Notes under the pieces: generated by a model
Database searches by the model: none
Told to the model about the DNA's origin: nothing
Seen by the model: only the letters and a program-made list of their open reading frames with translations
Position numbers and translations under genes: made by a program
Source of the DNA: Pseudorhodoferax soli
Lineage (GTDB): Bacteria > Pseudomonadota > Gammaproteobacteria > Burkholderiales > Burkholderiaceae_C
Assembly (NCBI RefSeq): GCF_003337555.1
Contig: NZ_QPJK01000004.1
Span: forward strand, 62,001 to 126,000
Direction of reading: 5' to 3'
DNA length: 64,000 nt
Shown: piece after piece, positions 33,935 to 42,949 of the stretch
Numbering within the stretch: the stretch's first letter is position 1
Layout: the number at the start of each line of letters is the position of its first letter

Positions 33935-35662
33935 TCAGGCCGCGATCCTGCGCTTGAACAGCCCCAATGCCAAGGCCGTCACCACCGTGCCCGCGACGAT
34001 GGCCGCGCCGTACAGCAGCACATGGTTCACCGCGTTCGGGATGGCCAGCACGAACACGCCGCCGTGCGGCGCCTGCAGCGCCACGCCCCACCACATCGAC
34101 AGCGCGCCGGCCGTGGCCGCGCCCAGCACGCAGGCCGGGATCACGCGCAGCGGGTCGCGCGCCACGTAGGGGATGGCGCCTTCGGTGATGAAGGCCAGGC
34201 CCAGCACGGCGGCCGCCTTGCTGGCCTCGCGCTCTTCCGCATTGAAGCGGCTGGCGAACAGCTTGCAGGCCAGCGCGATGCCCAGCGGCGGCACCATGCC
34301 GGCCGCCATCGCGGCGGCCATGGGCGTGGCCACGCCGCTGGCGATCAGCGAGGTGGAGAACACGTAGGCCGCCTTGTTGATGGGGCCGCCCATGTCGGCC
34401 GCCATCATCGCGCCCAGCGTGATCCCCAGCAGCACGGCGCTGCTGCTCTGCATGCCCTTGAGCCACTCGGTCAGCGCCGTCATGGCCGCGGCCACGGGCT
34501 GCCCGACGACCATGAGCATCGACAGGCCCACGATGGCGGAGCCCAAGAGCGGCAGCAGCAGCACGGGCTTCAAGCCCTCCAGCCCGCGCGGCAGGCGGAT
34601 CCACTGGTTCAGCCATTTGACGGCGTAGCCCGCGATGAAGCCCGCCGCGATGCCACCCAGGAAGCCCGCACCCACCGTGCCGGCCAGCATGCCGCCGACC
34701 ATGCCGGGCGCGATGCCGGGCCGGTCGGCGATGGAGAACGCGATGTAGCCCGCCAGCGCCGGCACCATGAGCGCGAACGCGGCCTTGGCGCCGACCTGGA
34801 ACAGCGACCACCCGATGGTGCCCTGGTGCGCATCGTCGTAGACATAGATGCCGCCCAGCGCGAAGGCCAGCGCGATCAGCAGCCCGCCCGCCACCACGAA
34901 GGGCAGCATGAAGGACACCCCCGTCATGAGGTGTTTGTAGGGGCCGCTGGCGGCGGCTTTCGAGGCACCGGCCGCGGGCGCGGCGCCGCCCTCCGCCTGC
35001 CAGGGCGTGGCCTCGGCCTGGGCCTTGCCGATCAGCGCGGCGGCGTCGTGGATGGCGGCCTTCGTGCTGGCGCTGTACAGCCGCTTGCCAGCAAAGCGCG
35101 CGCGGTCGACCTGGGTGTCGGCGGCGACGAGCACGAGGTCGGCGTCGGCGATGGCCTGTGCGCTCAACGCGTTCTGCGCGCCGACCGAGCCCTGCGTCTC
35201 CACATGGATCTGGTGGCCCAGGGCCTTGGCGCCCTGCTCCAGCGCCTCGGCCGCCATGAAGGTGTGGGCCACGCCGGTAGGGCAGGAGGTGATGGCGACG
35301 ATGCGCAGCGGCTTGGTGGCCGCCTGGGCCCCGGGCGCTGCCGTGGCCATGCCCAGCCGCGCGAGGGCCTGCTGCACGACCTGCGTGGCGTCGCGGAACA
35401 CGGCCTCGGGCGCCACTTCCAGCAGCCGGTCGGCCGGCAGCGCACTGCGGTCGATGCCGCTGCCGGCGTCTGCCGCCAGGATCACGGCCTGGGCGCTGGC
35501 CAGTTCCTCGGGCGAGAAGCCTTCCTGGGTGCCGAAGCTGCTGACCACGCGCAGTTTGAGGTCGTGCCCGAGGCGGGCGGCAGCGGCCGCCAGTGCCTCG
35601 CCCAGCATGAAGCTGTGGGCGGGGCCGGCCTGGCTGGCGGCGATGGCGAAGAGTTGGGCCAT
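33935..35662 (-). CDS. fruA: Fructose PTS enzyme IIBC (575 aa)
   Basis: A membrane transporter that phosphorylates fructose to fructose 1-phosphate during uptake. The layout is IIB', IIB and IIC. The first domain (about 1-105, [15 protein letters not shown]) is a degenerate IIB copy without the active Cys. The second has the phospho-Cys127 in [19 protein letters not shown]. An Ala-rich linker (225-245) leads to a IIC domain with about eight to nine helices and signature [14 protein letters not shown]. It follows fruK by 22 bases. The length fits FruA of E. coli. Confidence 0.95.
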   Translation of the reverse strand: MAQLFAIAASQAGPAHSFMLGEALAAAAARLGHDLKLRVVSSFGTQEGFSPEELASAQAVILAADAGSGIDRSALPADRLLEVAPEAVFRDATQVVQQALARLGMATAAPGAQAATKPLRIVAITSCPTGVAHTFMAAEALEQGAKALGHQIHVETQGSVGAQNALSAQAIADADLVLVAADTQVDRARFAGKRLYSASTKAAIHDAAALIGKAQAEATPWQAEGGAAPAAGASKAAASGPYKHLMTGVSFMLPFVVAGGLLIALAFALGGIYVYDDAHQGTIGWSLFQVGAKAAFALMVPALAGYIAFSIADRPGIAPGMVGGMLAGTVGAGFLGGIAAGFIAGYAVKWLNQWIRLPRGLEGLKPVLLLPLLGSAIVGLSMLMVVGQPVAAAMTALTEWLKGMQSSSAVLLGITLGAMMAADMGGPINKAAYVFSTSLIASGVATPMAAAMAAGMVPPLGIALACKLFASRFNAEEREASKAAAVLGLAFITEGAIPYVARDPLRVIPACVLGAATAGALSMWWGVALQAPHGGVFVLAIPNAVNHVLLYGAAIVAGTVVTALALGLFKRRIAA

Positions 35663-35684
35663 GGTGGTTGTCTCCGGTGGCTTG

Positions 35685-36650
35685 TCAGATTGATTGCGGG
35701 ACGATCTGCGCGGCGAGCGCGTCGATCTCGGCAAGGGGGGGCAGGCTGGGCGCGATGCGCTGGATGCGCGCGGCCGCACAGGCCATGCCGAAGACGGCGG
35801 CGTCCAGCGGCGCACGGCCGGCGATCAGCGCGCCCAGCGTGCCGGCGACCAGCGCATCGCCGGCACCGACCGTGGTGGCCACGGGCACCTTGGGGGTCGC
35901 GGCGAACCAGCGCGCACCACCGCTGGCGATGACGGCGCCCTCGCCGCCCAGCGAGACGATGACCAGCGCGATGCCGCCTTGCTGCAGATCAGCCGCCGCG
36001 TCGGCCACGGCGGCCACGGTGGGCAGTGGCTTGCCCACCAGCTCCTCCAGCTCTGCGCGGTTGGGCTTGATGAAATCAGGCGCAGGCTGAAGCGCATCGA
36101 GCAGCGTGCGCAGCGCAGCCCCGCTGGTGTCCACCATGAGCCGCGCGCCATGGCCGCGCAGCACCGTCGCCACGCGCGCCATGTCGGACGGCGTCACGCC
36201 CGGCGGCAGGCTGCCGGCCAGCGTGACCCAGGTGCCGGGGCCGACCAGCGGCACGAGCTTGTCGAGCAGGCCTTGCTCGGCACCGGCCTGCAGCACCGGG
36301 TCGAAGGCGATGCCGGACAGGTTGATGTCGGTGGTCTCGCCGTGCGTGGTGTCCGCCAGCTTGATGTTGGTGCGCGTGCGGCCGGGCACGCGCCACATGG
36401 CGTCAAGGATGCCGGCCTGGGCGAAGCTGCGCTCGAAGCGCTGCGGGTTCTCCGCGCCGAGCCAGCCACCGGCCGCCACGCGCACGCCCAGCGCGGCCAG
36501 CACGGCGGCCACGCCGATGCCCTTGCCGCCGGCCTCGAACTGCTCGGCCCGCGCGCGGTGCACGGCGCCGGGGTCCAGACGCTCCAAAGTGACGGTGTGG
36601 TCGATCGCCGGGTTCGGGGTCAGGGTGATGACCTGCATTGCGTCCGCCAT
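35685..36650 (-). CDS. fruK: 1-phosphofructokinase (321 aa)
   Basis: A PfkB-family kinase that phosphorylates fructose 1-phosphate to fructose 1,6-bisphosphate. Early motif [11 protein letters not shown], the sugar-binding [19 protein letters not shown] and the catalytic Asp in [11 protein letters not shown]. The start ATG at 36650 shares its A with the stop of fruB (TGATG), so the two are translationally coupled. fruA follows by 22 bases. Confidence 0.95.
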   Translation of the reverse strand: MADAMQVITLTPNPAIDHTVTLERLDPGAVHRARAEQFEAGGKGIGVAAVLAALGVRVAAGGWLGAENPQRFERSFAQAGILDAMWRVPGRTRTNIKLADTTHGETTDINLSGIAFDPVLQAGAEQGLLDKLVPLVGPGTWVTLAGSLPPGVTPSDMARVATVLRGHGARLMVDTSGAALRTLLDALQPAPDFIKPNRAELEELVGKPLPTVAAVADAAADLQQGGIALVIVSLGGEGAVIASGGARWFAATPKVPVATTVGAGDALVAGTLGALIAGRAPLDAAVFGMACAAARIQRIAPSLPPLAEIDALAAQIVPQSI

Positions 36651-39187
36651 CACACGCGCTCCGGTGCGGCACGCAGCTGCGCGCCAAGTGCGCGCACCTG
36701 GTCGCCGTCGTCCATGTCCAGCGCCTGCCGGGCCAGGGCCTGCAACTCCGCCAGGCTGTGCCGGCGCAGCAGCGCCTTGATGGCGGTGAGGTCGCCCACG
36801 CTCATGCTGAGTTCGTGCACCCCGAGGCCGGCCAGCAGTGCCGCGCCCAGCGGCTCGCCCGCCAGGCCGCCGCACACGCCGACCCAGCGGCCGTGGCGGC
36901 GCGCGCCGGCCACGGTGTCGGCGACCAGGCGCAGCACGGCCGGGTGCAGGCTGTCGGCCATGCCGGCCAGCTGCGGGTGCTGGCGGTCCACGGCCAGCGT
37001 GTACTGCGTGAGGTCGTTGGTGCCGATGGAGAAGAAGTCCACGTGCGCGGCCAGCCGGTCGGCCATGCGCGCGGCCGAGGGCACCTCGATCATGATGCCG
37101 ACCGGAATGGTCCGGCCCGCCATGCCGAGCTGTTGCTGCACCTCGGCCAGCCGGGCCTTCAACTGCCGCACCTCGTCCACCGTGCTGATCATCGGGAACA
37201 TGATGGACAGCGGGCCGGTCTGTGCGGCCCGCACCAGCGCGCGCAGCTGCGGCATGAGCAGGTCGTCGCGCTGCAGGCACAGGCGCGCGCCGCGCACGCC
37301 CAGGAAGGGGTTCTCTTCCACCGGCAGGTTGAGGTGCGGCACCTGCTTGTCGCCGCCGATGTCCAGCGTGCGCACGATCAGCGGGCGGCCGCCCATGGCC
37401 TGCACCATGGCCTGGTAGACGGCGAACTGCTCCTCCTCGTCGGGCACGTGGTCGCGTTCGAGGAACAGGAATTCGGTGCGCATCAGGCCCACGCCCTCGG
37501 CGCCCTGCTCCAGCGCGCGCGCCACCTGGTCGGCGCGGTTCACGTTGGCGGCGATCTCGACGCTGTGGCCGTCGGTGGTGGTGGCGGGCTGCAGGCGGCT
37601 GGCGGCCTCCTCGGCCTGGTGGCGGGCCAGGCGCTCGATCATGGCGGCGGTCTGCTGCAACGCCTCTTCGGTCGGTGCGATGTGCAGCTGGCCGCGGTAG
37701 CCGTCGAGGATGGCGCGCTCGCCCGGCTGCAGGTGCAGCACGCCGGGGCCTGCGGCCACCACGGCCGGCAGGCCCAGCGCACGCGCGAGGATGGCGGTGT
37801 GCGCCGTGGGGCCGCCGCGTGCAGTGCAGAAGCCCTTGACGCGCTGCACGTCGATCTGCGCGGTGACCGAGGGCGAGAGGTCGTCGGCCAACAGCAGCGC
37901 ATCGCGCGGCCAGGTGGAGGGGTCGGTGCCCGCGTCGTCGCCGCGGCCCAGCAGATGGCGCAGCACGCGTTCGCCCACGTCCTGCAGGTCGGCCGCGCGG
38001 GCGGCAAGCAGGGCGTCGGCCACGACGCGCTGGGCGGCCACGCGCTCGGCCAGCACATGGCGCCAGGCCCAGGCTGCGCCGTGGCCCTGCACCACCAGGC
38101 GGCTGACCGCGCGCAGCAAGGCCGGGTCGCGCAGCATCTGGCCGTGCGCGTCGAAGATGCCGGCCTGCTCGGCCCGGCCCTGGGTGCGGGCCTGCTCGGC
38201 CAGGTGGTAGATCTGTGCGGCGGCGGCGTTCAGCGCGCGGTCGAGCAGCGCGGCCTCTTGCGCGAAGCCCTGGTGCGTGTCGGCCACCTCCAGCGTGCCG
38301 GCCTCGGCGCTGACCAGCGTGCCGACCACCAGGCCCGGGCTGGCAGCGATGCCGTTGATGGTCTGGCGTGCGGCGGGCTGCCAGTCGCCGAGCAGTCGCC
38401 CCAAGCCCTGGGCCTGCGCCTGGCGGGCGGCGGCCAGTTCGGCCTGGCGGGTTTCCTCGTCGCCCAAGCGCAGCACCAGGTCGCGCAGCGCGGCCAGCGC
38501 GGCTTCTGCATCCGGGCCCTGGGCCGAGAGGCGCAGCGCGGCGCCGCGGCCTGCGCCCAGGCTCAGCAGCGCGGCCATGTTGCGGGCGTCGGCCACCGCA
38601 TCGCCATGGCGCACGCGCAGCGCAGCCTGGAAGCGCGCGGCCAGCTGCGCCCACTGGCCGGCGGGGCGGGCGTGCAGGCCGTTGGGGTAGTTCAGCGTGA
38701 GGTCCAGGCCAAGCGGGTAGTCGTGCGCCGGGGCGGCGGCGGCGTCCGGCGCGGCATCGCTGGTCAGCGCGGCGACGATCTCCTCGGCACGCGTGCTGCC
38801 CACCAGCTGCGCGATGCGGGCCGGGTCGCGCATCAGCCGCGTGAGCCGGCGCAGCACGGTGATGTGCTCGTCCGACGCGGCGGCGATGGCCACGACCAGG
38901 TGCACCGGCTTGTCGGCGCCGCCCCAGGCCACGCCCTGCGGCACCTGCAGCACGGCCAGGCCGGTGCGGCGCACCAGGCCCTTGTCTTCGACCATGCCGT
39001 GGGGAATGGCCACGCCCTGGCCCAGGTAGGTGGTGGCGACCTGCTCGCGGCGCAGCAGGCTGGCGACGTAGGCGGCGTCGCAGAAGCCGGCCTGCACCAG
39101 CAGCGCGCCGGCGCTGCGCACGGCGTCGTCGCGGTCGGCCGGGCTGGCCGCAAGGCGGACTTCCACGGGAGTGGGGAGGGTTTCCAA
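36650..39187 (-). CDS. fruB: Fructose PTS multiphosphoryl transfer protein, EIIA-HPr-EI (845 aa)
   Basis: A cytosolic fusion of three phosphotransferase modules. EIIA has phospho-His63 (VAIPHGMVED), HPr has His172 (NGLHARPAG) and enzyme I has His463 (RGGPTAHTAILARA) with the PEP-binding barrel behind (RTEFLFLERD, then GTNDLTQYTLAVDR). It passes phosphate from PEP to FruA. The proposed start is the TTG at 39187: GGAG lies six bases upstream and EIIA homology begins just after. A start at 39232 would put the regulator's operator inside the coding region, so it is rejected. It is the first gene of fruBKA-pfp. Confidence 0.93.
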   Translation of the reverse strand: METLPTPVEVRLAASPADRDDAVRSAGALLVQAGFCDAAYVASLLRREQVATTYLGQGVAIPHGMVEDKGLVRRTGLAVLQVPQGVAWGGADKPVHLVVAIAAASDEHITVLRRLTRLMRDPARIAQLVGSTRAEEIVAALTSDAAPDAAAAPAHDYPLGLDLTLNYPNGLHARPAGQWAQLAARFQAALRVRHGDAVADARNMAALLSLGAGRGAALRLSAQGPDAEAALAALRDLVLRLGDEETRQAELAAARQAQAQGLGRLLGDWQPAARQTINGIAASPGLVVGTLVSAEAGTLEVADTHQGFAQEAALLDRALNAAAAQIYHLAEQARTQGRAEQAGIFDAHGQMLRDPALLRAVSRLVVQGHGAAWAWRHVLAERVAAQRVVADALLAARAADLQDVGERVLRHLLGRGDDAGTDPSTWPRDALLLADDLSPSVTAQIDVQRVKGFCTARGGPTAHTAILARALGLPAVVAAGPGVLHLQPGERAILDGYRGQLHIAPTEEALQQTAAMIERLARHQAEEAASRLQPATTTDGHSVEIAANVNRADQVARALEQGAEGVGLMRTEFLFLERDHVPDEEEQFAVYQAMVQAMGGRPLIVRTLDIGGDKQVPHLNLPVEENPFLGVRGARLCLQRDDLLMPQLRALVRAAQTGPLSIMFPMISTVDEVRQLKARLAEVQQQLGMAGRTIPVGIMIEVPSAARMADRLAAHVDFFSIGTNDLTQYTLAVDRQHPQLAGMADSLHPAVLRLVADTVAGARRHGRWVGVCGGLAGEPLGAALLAGLGVHELSMSVGDLTAIKALLRRHSLAELQALARQALDMDDGDQVRALGAQLRAAPERV

Positions 39188-39201
39188 GCGTGTCTCCAAA
39201 G

Positions 39202-39221
39202 TTTTGGAATCGATACCAAAA
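39202..39221. promoter_or_regulatory. Probable FruR operator upstream of fruB
   Basis: TTTTGGAATCGATACCAAAA is a 20-base palindrome with one mismatch per arm, the classical LacI-family shape with a central CG. It lies 15 bases before the TTG start of fruB. Its core GGAATCGATACCAAA is repeated exactly before the regulator gene. Confidence 0.75.
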
Positions 39222-39332
39222 TTATTCCGCAAGAAGCCCGCGGCAGTCCAGGACGACGGGATGTTTGGGCCAGAAATCCAAGGGTAAACACTTATGAATC
39301 AGTGCCGAGCGCCCGCCAACGGCGACCGAAAA

Positions 39333-39352
39333 TCCAGGAATCGATACCAAAG
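39333..39352. promoter_or_regulatory. Second FruR operator copy before the regulator gene
   Basis: TCCAGGAATCGATACCAAAG shares 15 identical bases with the fruB operator, and its left arm is degenerate. It ends 14 bases before the regulator's ATG, pointing to autoregulation. Confidence 0.65.
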
Positions 39353-39366
39353 ACGAGCCAGACCCT

Positions 39367-40386
39367 ATGCCGTCCCTCCTCGCCAACCCAGGCAGTCCCA
39401 GCATCAAGGATGTGGCCCAGCGCGCCGGCGTGTCGACCACCACCGTCTCGCGCGTGCTGACCGATGCGGACGCTGTGCGCCCGGTGCTGCGCGAGCGCGT
39501 GCAGCAGGCCATCGCCGAGCTCGGCTGGCGGCCCAACCTGGCGGCGCGCCGGCTGCGCCAGCGCACCACCTCGCTGATCGGCCTGGTGGTGGCCGACATC
39601 CGCAACCCCTTCTTCACCGCCATCAGCCGGGCCGTGGAAGACATGGCCTACGCAGCCGGCCTGCGCCTGATCCTGTGCAACAGCGACGAGAACCCGGCCA
39701 AGGAGCAGTCCTATTTGGAACTGATGGCTGACGAGCGCGCCAGCGGCGTGATCCTCGCGCCCACGCTGGAATTCACCGAGCGGCACCAGCCCGGCCATTG
39801 GCCATTCCCGCTGGTGATGGTGGACCGCGCACCGCAGGCCGCGGCCACCGACGCCGTGCTGCTGGACAACGTGGGCGCCGCCGGCGAACTCACGCGCCAC
39901 CTGCTGGCCCAGGGCTGCCGGCGCATCGCGCTGCTGGCCGGCAGCCACAGCACCACCGGCCGCCAGCGCCAGGCCGGCTACGAGGCGGCGTTGCGCGAAG
40001 CCGGCCTGCCGCCGCGCGTGCTGGCCCTGCGGCCCGACGCGCAGGCCGGCCAGGACGGCGCGGCGCGGCTGCTGGCCGAGCCCGCCGGCACCCGGCCCGA
40101 CGCACTGCTGGCCACCAGCGGCCTGCTGCTGCTGGGCGCCTGGCGTGCCGCCCGCGCCGCCGGCCTGGCACTGCCGCGCGAGCTGGCGCTGGCCGGCTTC
40201 GACGACAACGACTGGACCACCATGCCCGAGCCGGCCATCACCGTGCTGGCCCAGCCCACCGAGGACATCGGCCGCAGCGCGGCGGAGCTGCTGCTGCAGC
40301 GCATGGCCGAACCCGAGCGCGCGCCGCGGCGCATCGTGCTGCAGGGGCAGCTGCTGGTGCGCGGGTCGAGTTTGCGGCTGGGGTGA
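39367..40386 (+). CDS. fruR: LacI-family regulator of the fructose operon (339 aa)
   Basis: An N-terminal LacI helix-turn-helix (SIKDVAQRAGVSTTTVSRVL, residues about 12-31) and hinge helix (AARRLRQRTT) are followed by a periplasmic-binding-protein-like effector domain, VVADIRNPFFTAISRAVED through LAGFDDNDWTTM. It is divergent from fruB, with two copies of a LacI-type palindrome between. Fructose 1-phosphate or 1,6-bisphosphate is the likely inducer, by analogy. Its TGA stop directly abuts the stop of selD on the other strand (TGATCA). Confidence 0.88.
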   Translation: MPSLLANPGSPSIKDVAQRAGVSTTTVSRVLTDADAVRPVLRERVQQAIAELGWRPNLAARRLRQRTTSLIGLVVADIRNPFFTAISRAVEDMAYAAGLRLILCNSDENPAKEQSYLELMADERASGVILAPTLEFTERHQPGHWPFPLVMVDRAPQAAATDAVLLDNVGAAGELTRHLLAQGCRRIALLAGSHSTTGRQRQAGYEAALREAGLPPRVLALRPDAQAGQDGAARLLAEPAGTRPDALLATSGLLLLGAWRAARAAGLALPRELALAGFDDNDWTTMPEPAITVLAQPTEDIGRSAAELLLQRMAEPERAPRRIVLQGQLLVRGSSLRLG

Positions 40387-41445
40387 TCAGCGCACGACGA
40401 GGCGCGGCCCGCCGGCCCAGGCCTGCACTTCGCCGATCTCGGCCGCCTGCGCGAAACCGTGCGCGCGGAACAGCGCGAGCACCTCCTCCACGCTGCCCGG
40501 CGCGCAGGACACCAGCAGGCCGCCGCTGGTCTGCGGATCGGTCAGCAGCGCGCGCTCGGCATCGGACAGCGTGCTCGCGACCTCGGCGCCGTAGCCCTGC
40601 CAGTTGCGGCCCGAGGCGCCTGTGACGCAGCCGGCCGCGACGAGTTCGCGCACGCCTTCGAGCACCGGCACGCGTGCCCAGTCCAGCAGCACCTGGCAAT
40701 TGGCGCCGCGCGCCATCTCCAGGCCATGGCCGGCGATGCCGAAGCCTGTCACATCGGTCAGCGCATGTACGCCGGGCAGCGCGGCCAGGGCCGGGCCTGG
40801 CGTGTTCAGCCGCGTGGTGGTGTCGATCATGCGGGCGTAGCCGGCGGCGTCGAGCTGCTCCTTCTTGAACGCGGCCGACAGCACGCCCACGCCCAGCGGC
40901 TTGCCGAGCACGAGGCGGTCTCCGGGCTGCGCGCCCGCATTGCGGCGCACGCGGTCGGGGTGCACCAGGCCCAGCGCCACCAGGCCGTAGATGGGCTCGA
41001 CCGAATCGATGGTGTGGCCGCCCGCGATCGGGATGCCCGCCGCCTGGCATACCGACTGCCCGCCCGCGAGGATGCGGCCGATGGTGGCCGTGGACAGCAC
41101 GTTCACCGGCATGCCCACGATGGCCAGCGCCAGGATGGGCTTGCCGCCCATGGCGTAGACGTCCGAGATCGCATTGGTCGCGGCGATGCGGCCGAAGTCG
41201 TGCGGGTCGTCCACGATGGGCATGAAGAAATCGGTCGTGGCGATCAGGGCCTGCTCGTCGTTGAGGCGGTAGACGGCCGCGTCGTCGGCGGTCTCGATGC
41301 CGACCAGCAGCTCGGGCGGTACGGGCAGGCCGCCCTGGTTGCGCAGGATCTCGGACAGCACGCCGGGCGCGATCTTGCAGCCGCAGCCGCCGCCGTGGGA
41401 AAGCGAGGTCAGGCGCGGCTCGGCCGCGGGCGTGGTGGTGGACAT
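40387..41445 (-). CDS. selD: Selenide, water dikinase (352 aa)
   Basis: Makes selenophosphate from selenide and ATP for selenocysteine-tRNA or 2-selenouridine tRNA. The active site GGGCGCK has Cys21 and Lys24, corresponding to E. coli Cys17 and Lys20; it uses Cys, with no in-frame TGA. ATP-binding marks are DDAAVY, ATTDFFMPIVDDPHDFG and GGHTIDS. No selA, selB, selenouridine synthase or tRNA-Sec gene is within the window, so its partner pathway is encoded elsewhere. It lies 43 bases after badR on the same strand. Confidence 0.95.
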   Translation of the reverse strand: MSTTTPAAEPRLTSLSHGGGCGCKIAPGVLSEILRNQGGLPVPPELLVGIETADDAAVYRLNDEQALIATTDFFMPIVDDPHDFGRIAATNAISDVYAMGGKPILALAIVGMPVNVLSTATIGRILAGGQSVCQAAGIPIAGGHTIDSVEPIYGLVALGLVHPDRVRRNAGAQPGDRLVLGKPLGVGVLSAAFKKEQLDAAGYARMIDTTTRLNTPGPALAALPGVHALTDVTGFGIAGHGLEMARGANCQVLLDWARVPVLEGVRELVAAGCVTGASGRNWQGYGAEVASTLSDAERALLTDPQTSGGLLVSCAPGSVEEVLALFRAHGFAQAAEIGEVQAWAGGPRLVVR

Positions 41446-41488
41446 GGATGGCAGCAGTGGCAGACGAACAAGGGCCGCATTGTGCGGC

Positions 41489-42013
41489 TCAGGCCGGGTC
41501 GGCGCCCGCGCCAGCCGCCTCTGCGCCACCCTGCGCATCGTCCACGCGCTGCATGTTGTCGAGCAGCTTGAGCAGGTAGTGCAGGCTGTGCGTCACGTCG
41601 TTGACCGAGAAGCCCTCCAGCACCTGGCCGTAGTAGCCATGGATCTTGGGCAGGGCTTCGTCCTGCCAGAGGCTGCGCCCGGCCTCGCTCATGCGGATCA
41701 CGCGCGAGCGCCGGTCCACCGGGTCCGGCCCGCTTTGCACGCGGCCATCGCGCTCCATGCGGCCGATCAGGCCCGACAGGTTCTGTCGGCTCACCTTGAG
41801 GTAGCGGGCCAGGTCGCCCACGCTCATGCCGGCACCGGCCTCGGGCCGCGACAAGGCGCCCAACACCGCCCACTGCTGCGTGGTGAGACCCTCCTGCTCG
41901 ACCGCGCGTGTCCCGGTTTTATGCAACATGTTTGCACATTGATAAAGCCGAAAAAACAAGCGGTTGGCCAGCGCCATGCGGGCCGCTTGCGTTTCTTCTT
42001 CAGGGTAAACCAC
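41489..42013 (-). CDS. badR: MarR-family regulator, BadR-like (174 aa)
   Basis: A winged-helix dimeric repressor: helix LTTQQWAVLGALSRPEA, recognition region LARYLKVSRQNLSGLIGRMERDG and the wing DPVDRRSRVIRMSEAG. The start is GTG at 42013 with AAGGAG six bases upstream. In Rhodopseudomonas palustris, BadR represses the same badHI/aliAB genes and is released by 2-ketocyclohexane-1-carboxyl-CoA; position and family suggest the same here. It is divergent from badH with a pseudo-palindrome in the gap. Confidence 0.85.
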   Translation of the reverse strand: MVYPEEETQAARMALANRLFFRLYQCANMLHKTGTRAVEQEGLTTQQWAVLGALSRPEAGAGMSVGDLARYLKVSRQNLSGLIGRMERDGRVQSGPDPVDRRSRVIRMSEAGRSLWQDEALPKIHGYYGQVLEGFSVNDVTHSLHYLLKLLDNMQRVDDAQGGAEAAGAGADPA

Positions 42014-42068
42014 GAAATCTCCTTAAAACCAGAGCTTGCATTGCCGGCCCGGTCGACCCACAATTGAG

Positions 42069-42091
42069 TCAATATATTTACCTATATTTGA
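42069..42091. promoter_or_regulatory. AT-rich imperfect inverted repeat, candidate BadR operator
   Basis: TCAATATA, six bases, then TATATTTGA form an imperfect inverted repeat (one bulged T) in the 143-base gap between badR and badH. The stretch is markedly AT-rich and covers the likely promoters of both genes. Confidence 0.4.
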
Positions 42092-42156
42092 AAACCGGGC
42101 AATGCCTTGCCCCCACGATAGCAAGGCGCCGCCCGGTCAACCCCAGGAGCAGTGCG

Positions 42157-42924
42157 ATGCAGCGATTCGAGAACAAGGTGGTGGTGGTGACCGGCGGCGG
42201 CGGCGGCATCGGCGGGGCGACCTGCCGGCGCTTCGCTGCCGAGGGCGCCAGGGTGGCGGTGTTCGACCTGAACCTGGCGGCCGCCGAGCAGGTAGCGGCG
42301 CAAATCCGCACGGCCGGCGGCCAGGCCCAGGCCATGGGCTGCGACATCACCGAGCGCGCCAGCGTCGACCGGGCGGTGGCCGCCACGGCCGAGGCGCTGG
42401 GCCCCATCGACGTGCTGGTCAACAACGCTGGCTGGGACGTGTTCAAACCCTTCGTGAAGACGGTGCCGGCTGAATGGGAGCGGCTGATCGCGATCAACCT
42501 GACCGGTGCGCTGCACATGCTGCACGCCGTGCTGCCGGGCATGGCCGAGCGGCGCAGCGGCCGCATCGTCAACGTGGCGTCCGACGCGGCGCGCGGCGGC
42601 TCCTCGGGCGAGGCCGTGTACTCGGCCTGCAAGGGCGGACTGGTGGCGCTGTCGAAGACGCTGGCGCGCGAGCATGCGCGCCAGGGCATCACCGTCAACG
42701 TGGTCTGCCCCGGCCCGACCGACACCGCGCTGCTGGCCGGCGTGGCCGAGGGTGCGCGCGACCCGGCCAAGCTGCTCGAGGCCTTCCGCAGCGCCATCCC
42801 GCTGGGCCGCCTGGGCCAGCCCGACGACCTGGCCGGCGCCATCGCCTTCTTCGCCAGCGACGACGCCGGCTTCATCACCGGCCAGGTGGTGTCCGTCTCG
42901 GGCGGATTGACCATGCACGGCTGA
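42157..42924 (+). CDS. badH: 2-hydroxycyclohexanecarboxyl-CoA dehydrogenase, BadH-like SDR (255 aa)
   Basis: A classical SDR: TGGGGGIGGATCRR cofactor loop, FDLNLAAAE, NNAGWDVF, catalytic Ser in NVASDAARG and YSACKGG as Tyr-Lys pair. In the alicyclic-acid pathway this enzyme oxidises 2-hydroxycyclohexane-1-carboxyl-CoA to the 2-keto compound with NAD. The call rests on the neighbouring badI, aliB and aliA and on the WDVFKPF segment typical of BadH. A GGAG ribosome site precedes the ATG. The gap to badI is 25 bases. Confidence 0.88.
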   Translation: MQRFENKVVVVTGGGGGIGGATCRRFAAEGARVAVFDLNLAAAEQVAAQIRTAGGQAQAMGCDITERASVDRAVAATAEALGPIDVLVNNAGWDVFKPFVKTVPAEWERLIAINLTGALHMLHAVLPGMAERRSGRIVNVASDAARGGSSGEAVYSACKGGLVALSKTLAREHARQGITVNVVCPGPTDTALLAGVAEGARDPAKLLEAFRSAIPLGRLGQPDDLAGAIAFFASDDAGFITGQVVSVSGGLTMHG

Positions 42925-42949
42925 ACCTTCACCCCCCAAGGAGAACCCC

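Noticed and set aside
36650-39232. Start of fruB at 39232
   Set aside because: It would include the FruR operator in the coding region and has no ribosome site, while the TTG at 39187 has GGAG at six bases and fits the family N-terminus.
41922-41936. Perfect palindrome TGCAA-CATGT-TTGCA
   Set aside because: It lies inside the badR coding region, away from the promoters, and short perfect palindromes of this size occur by chance.
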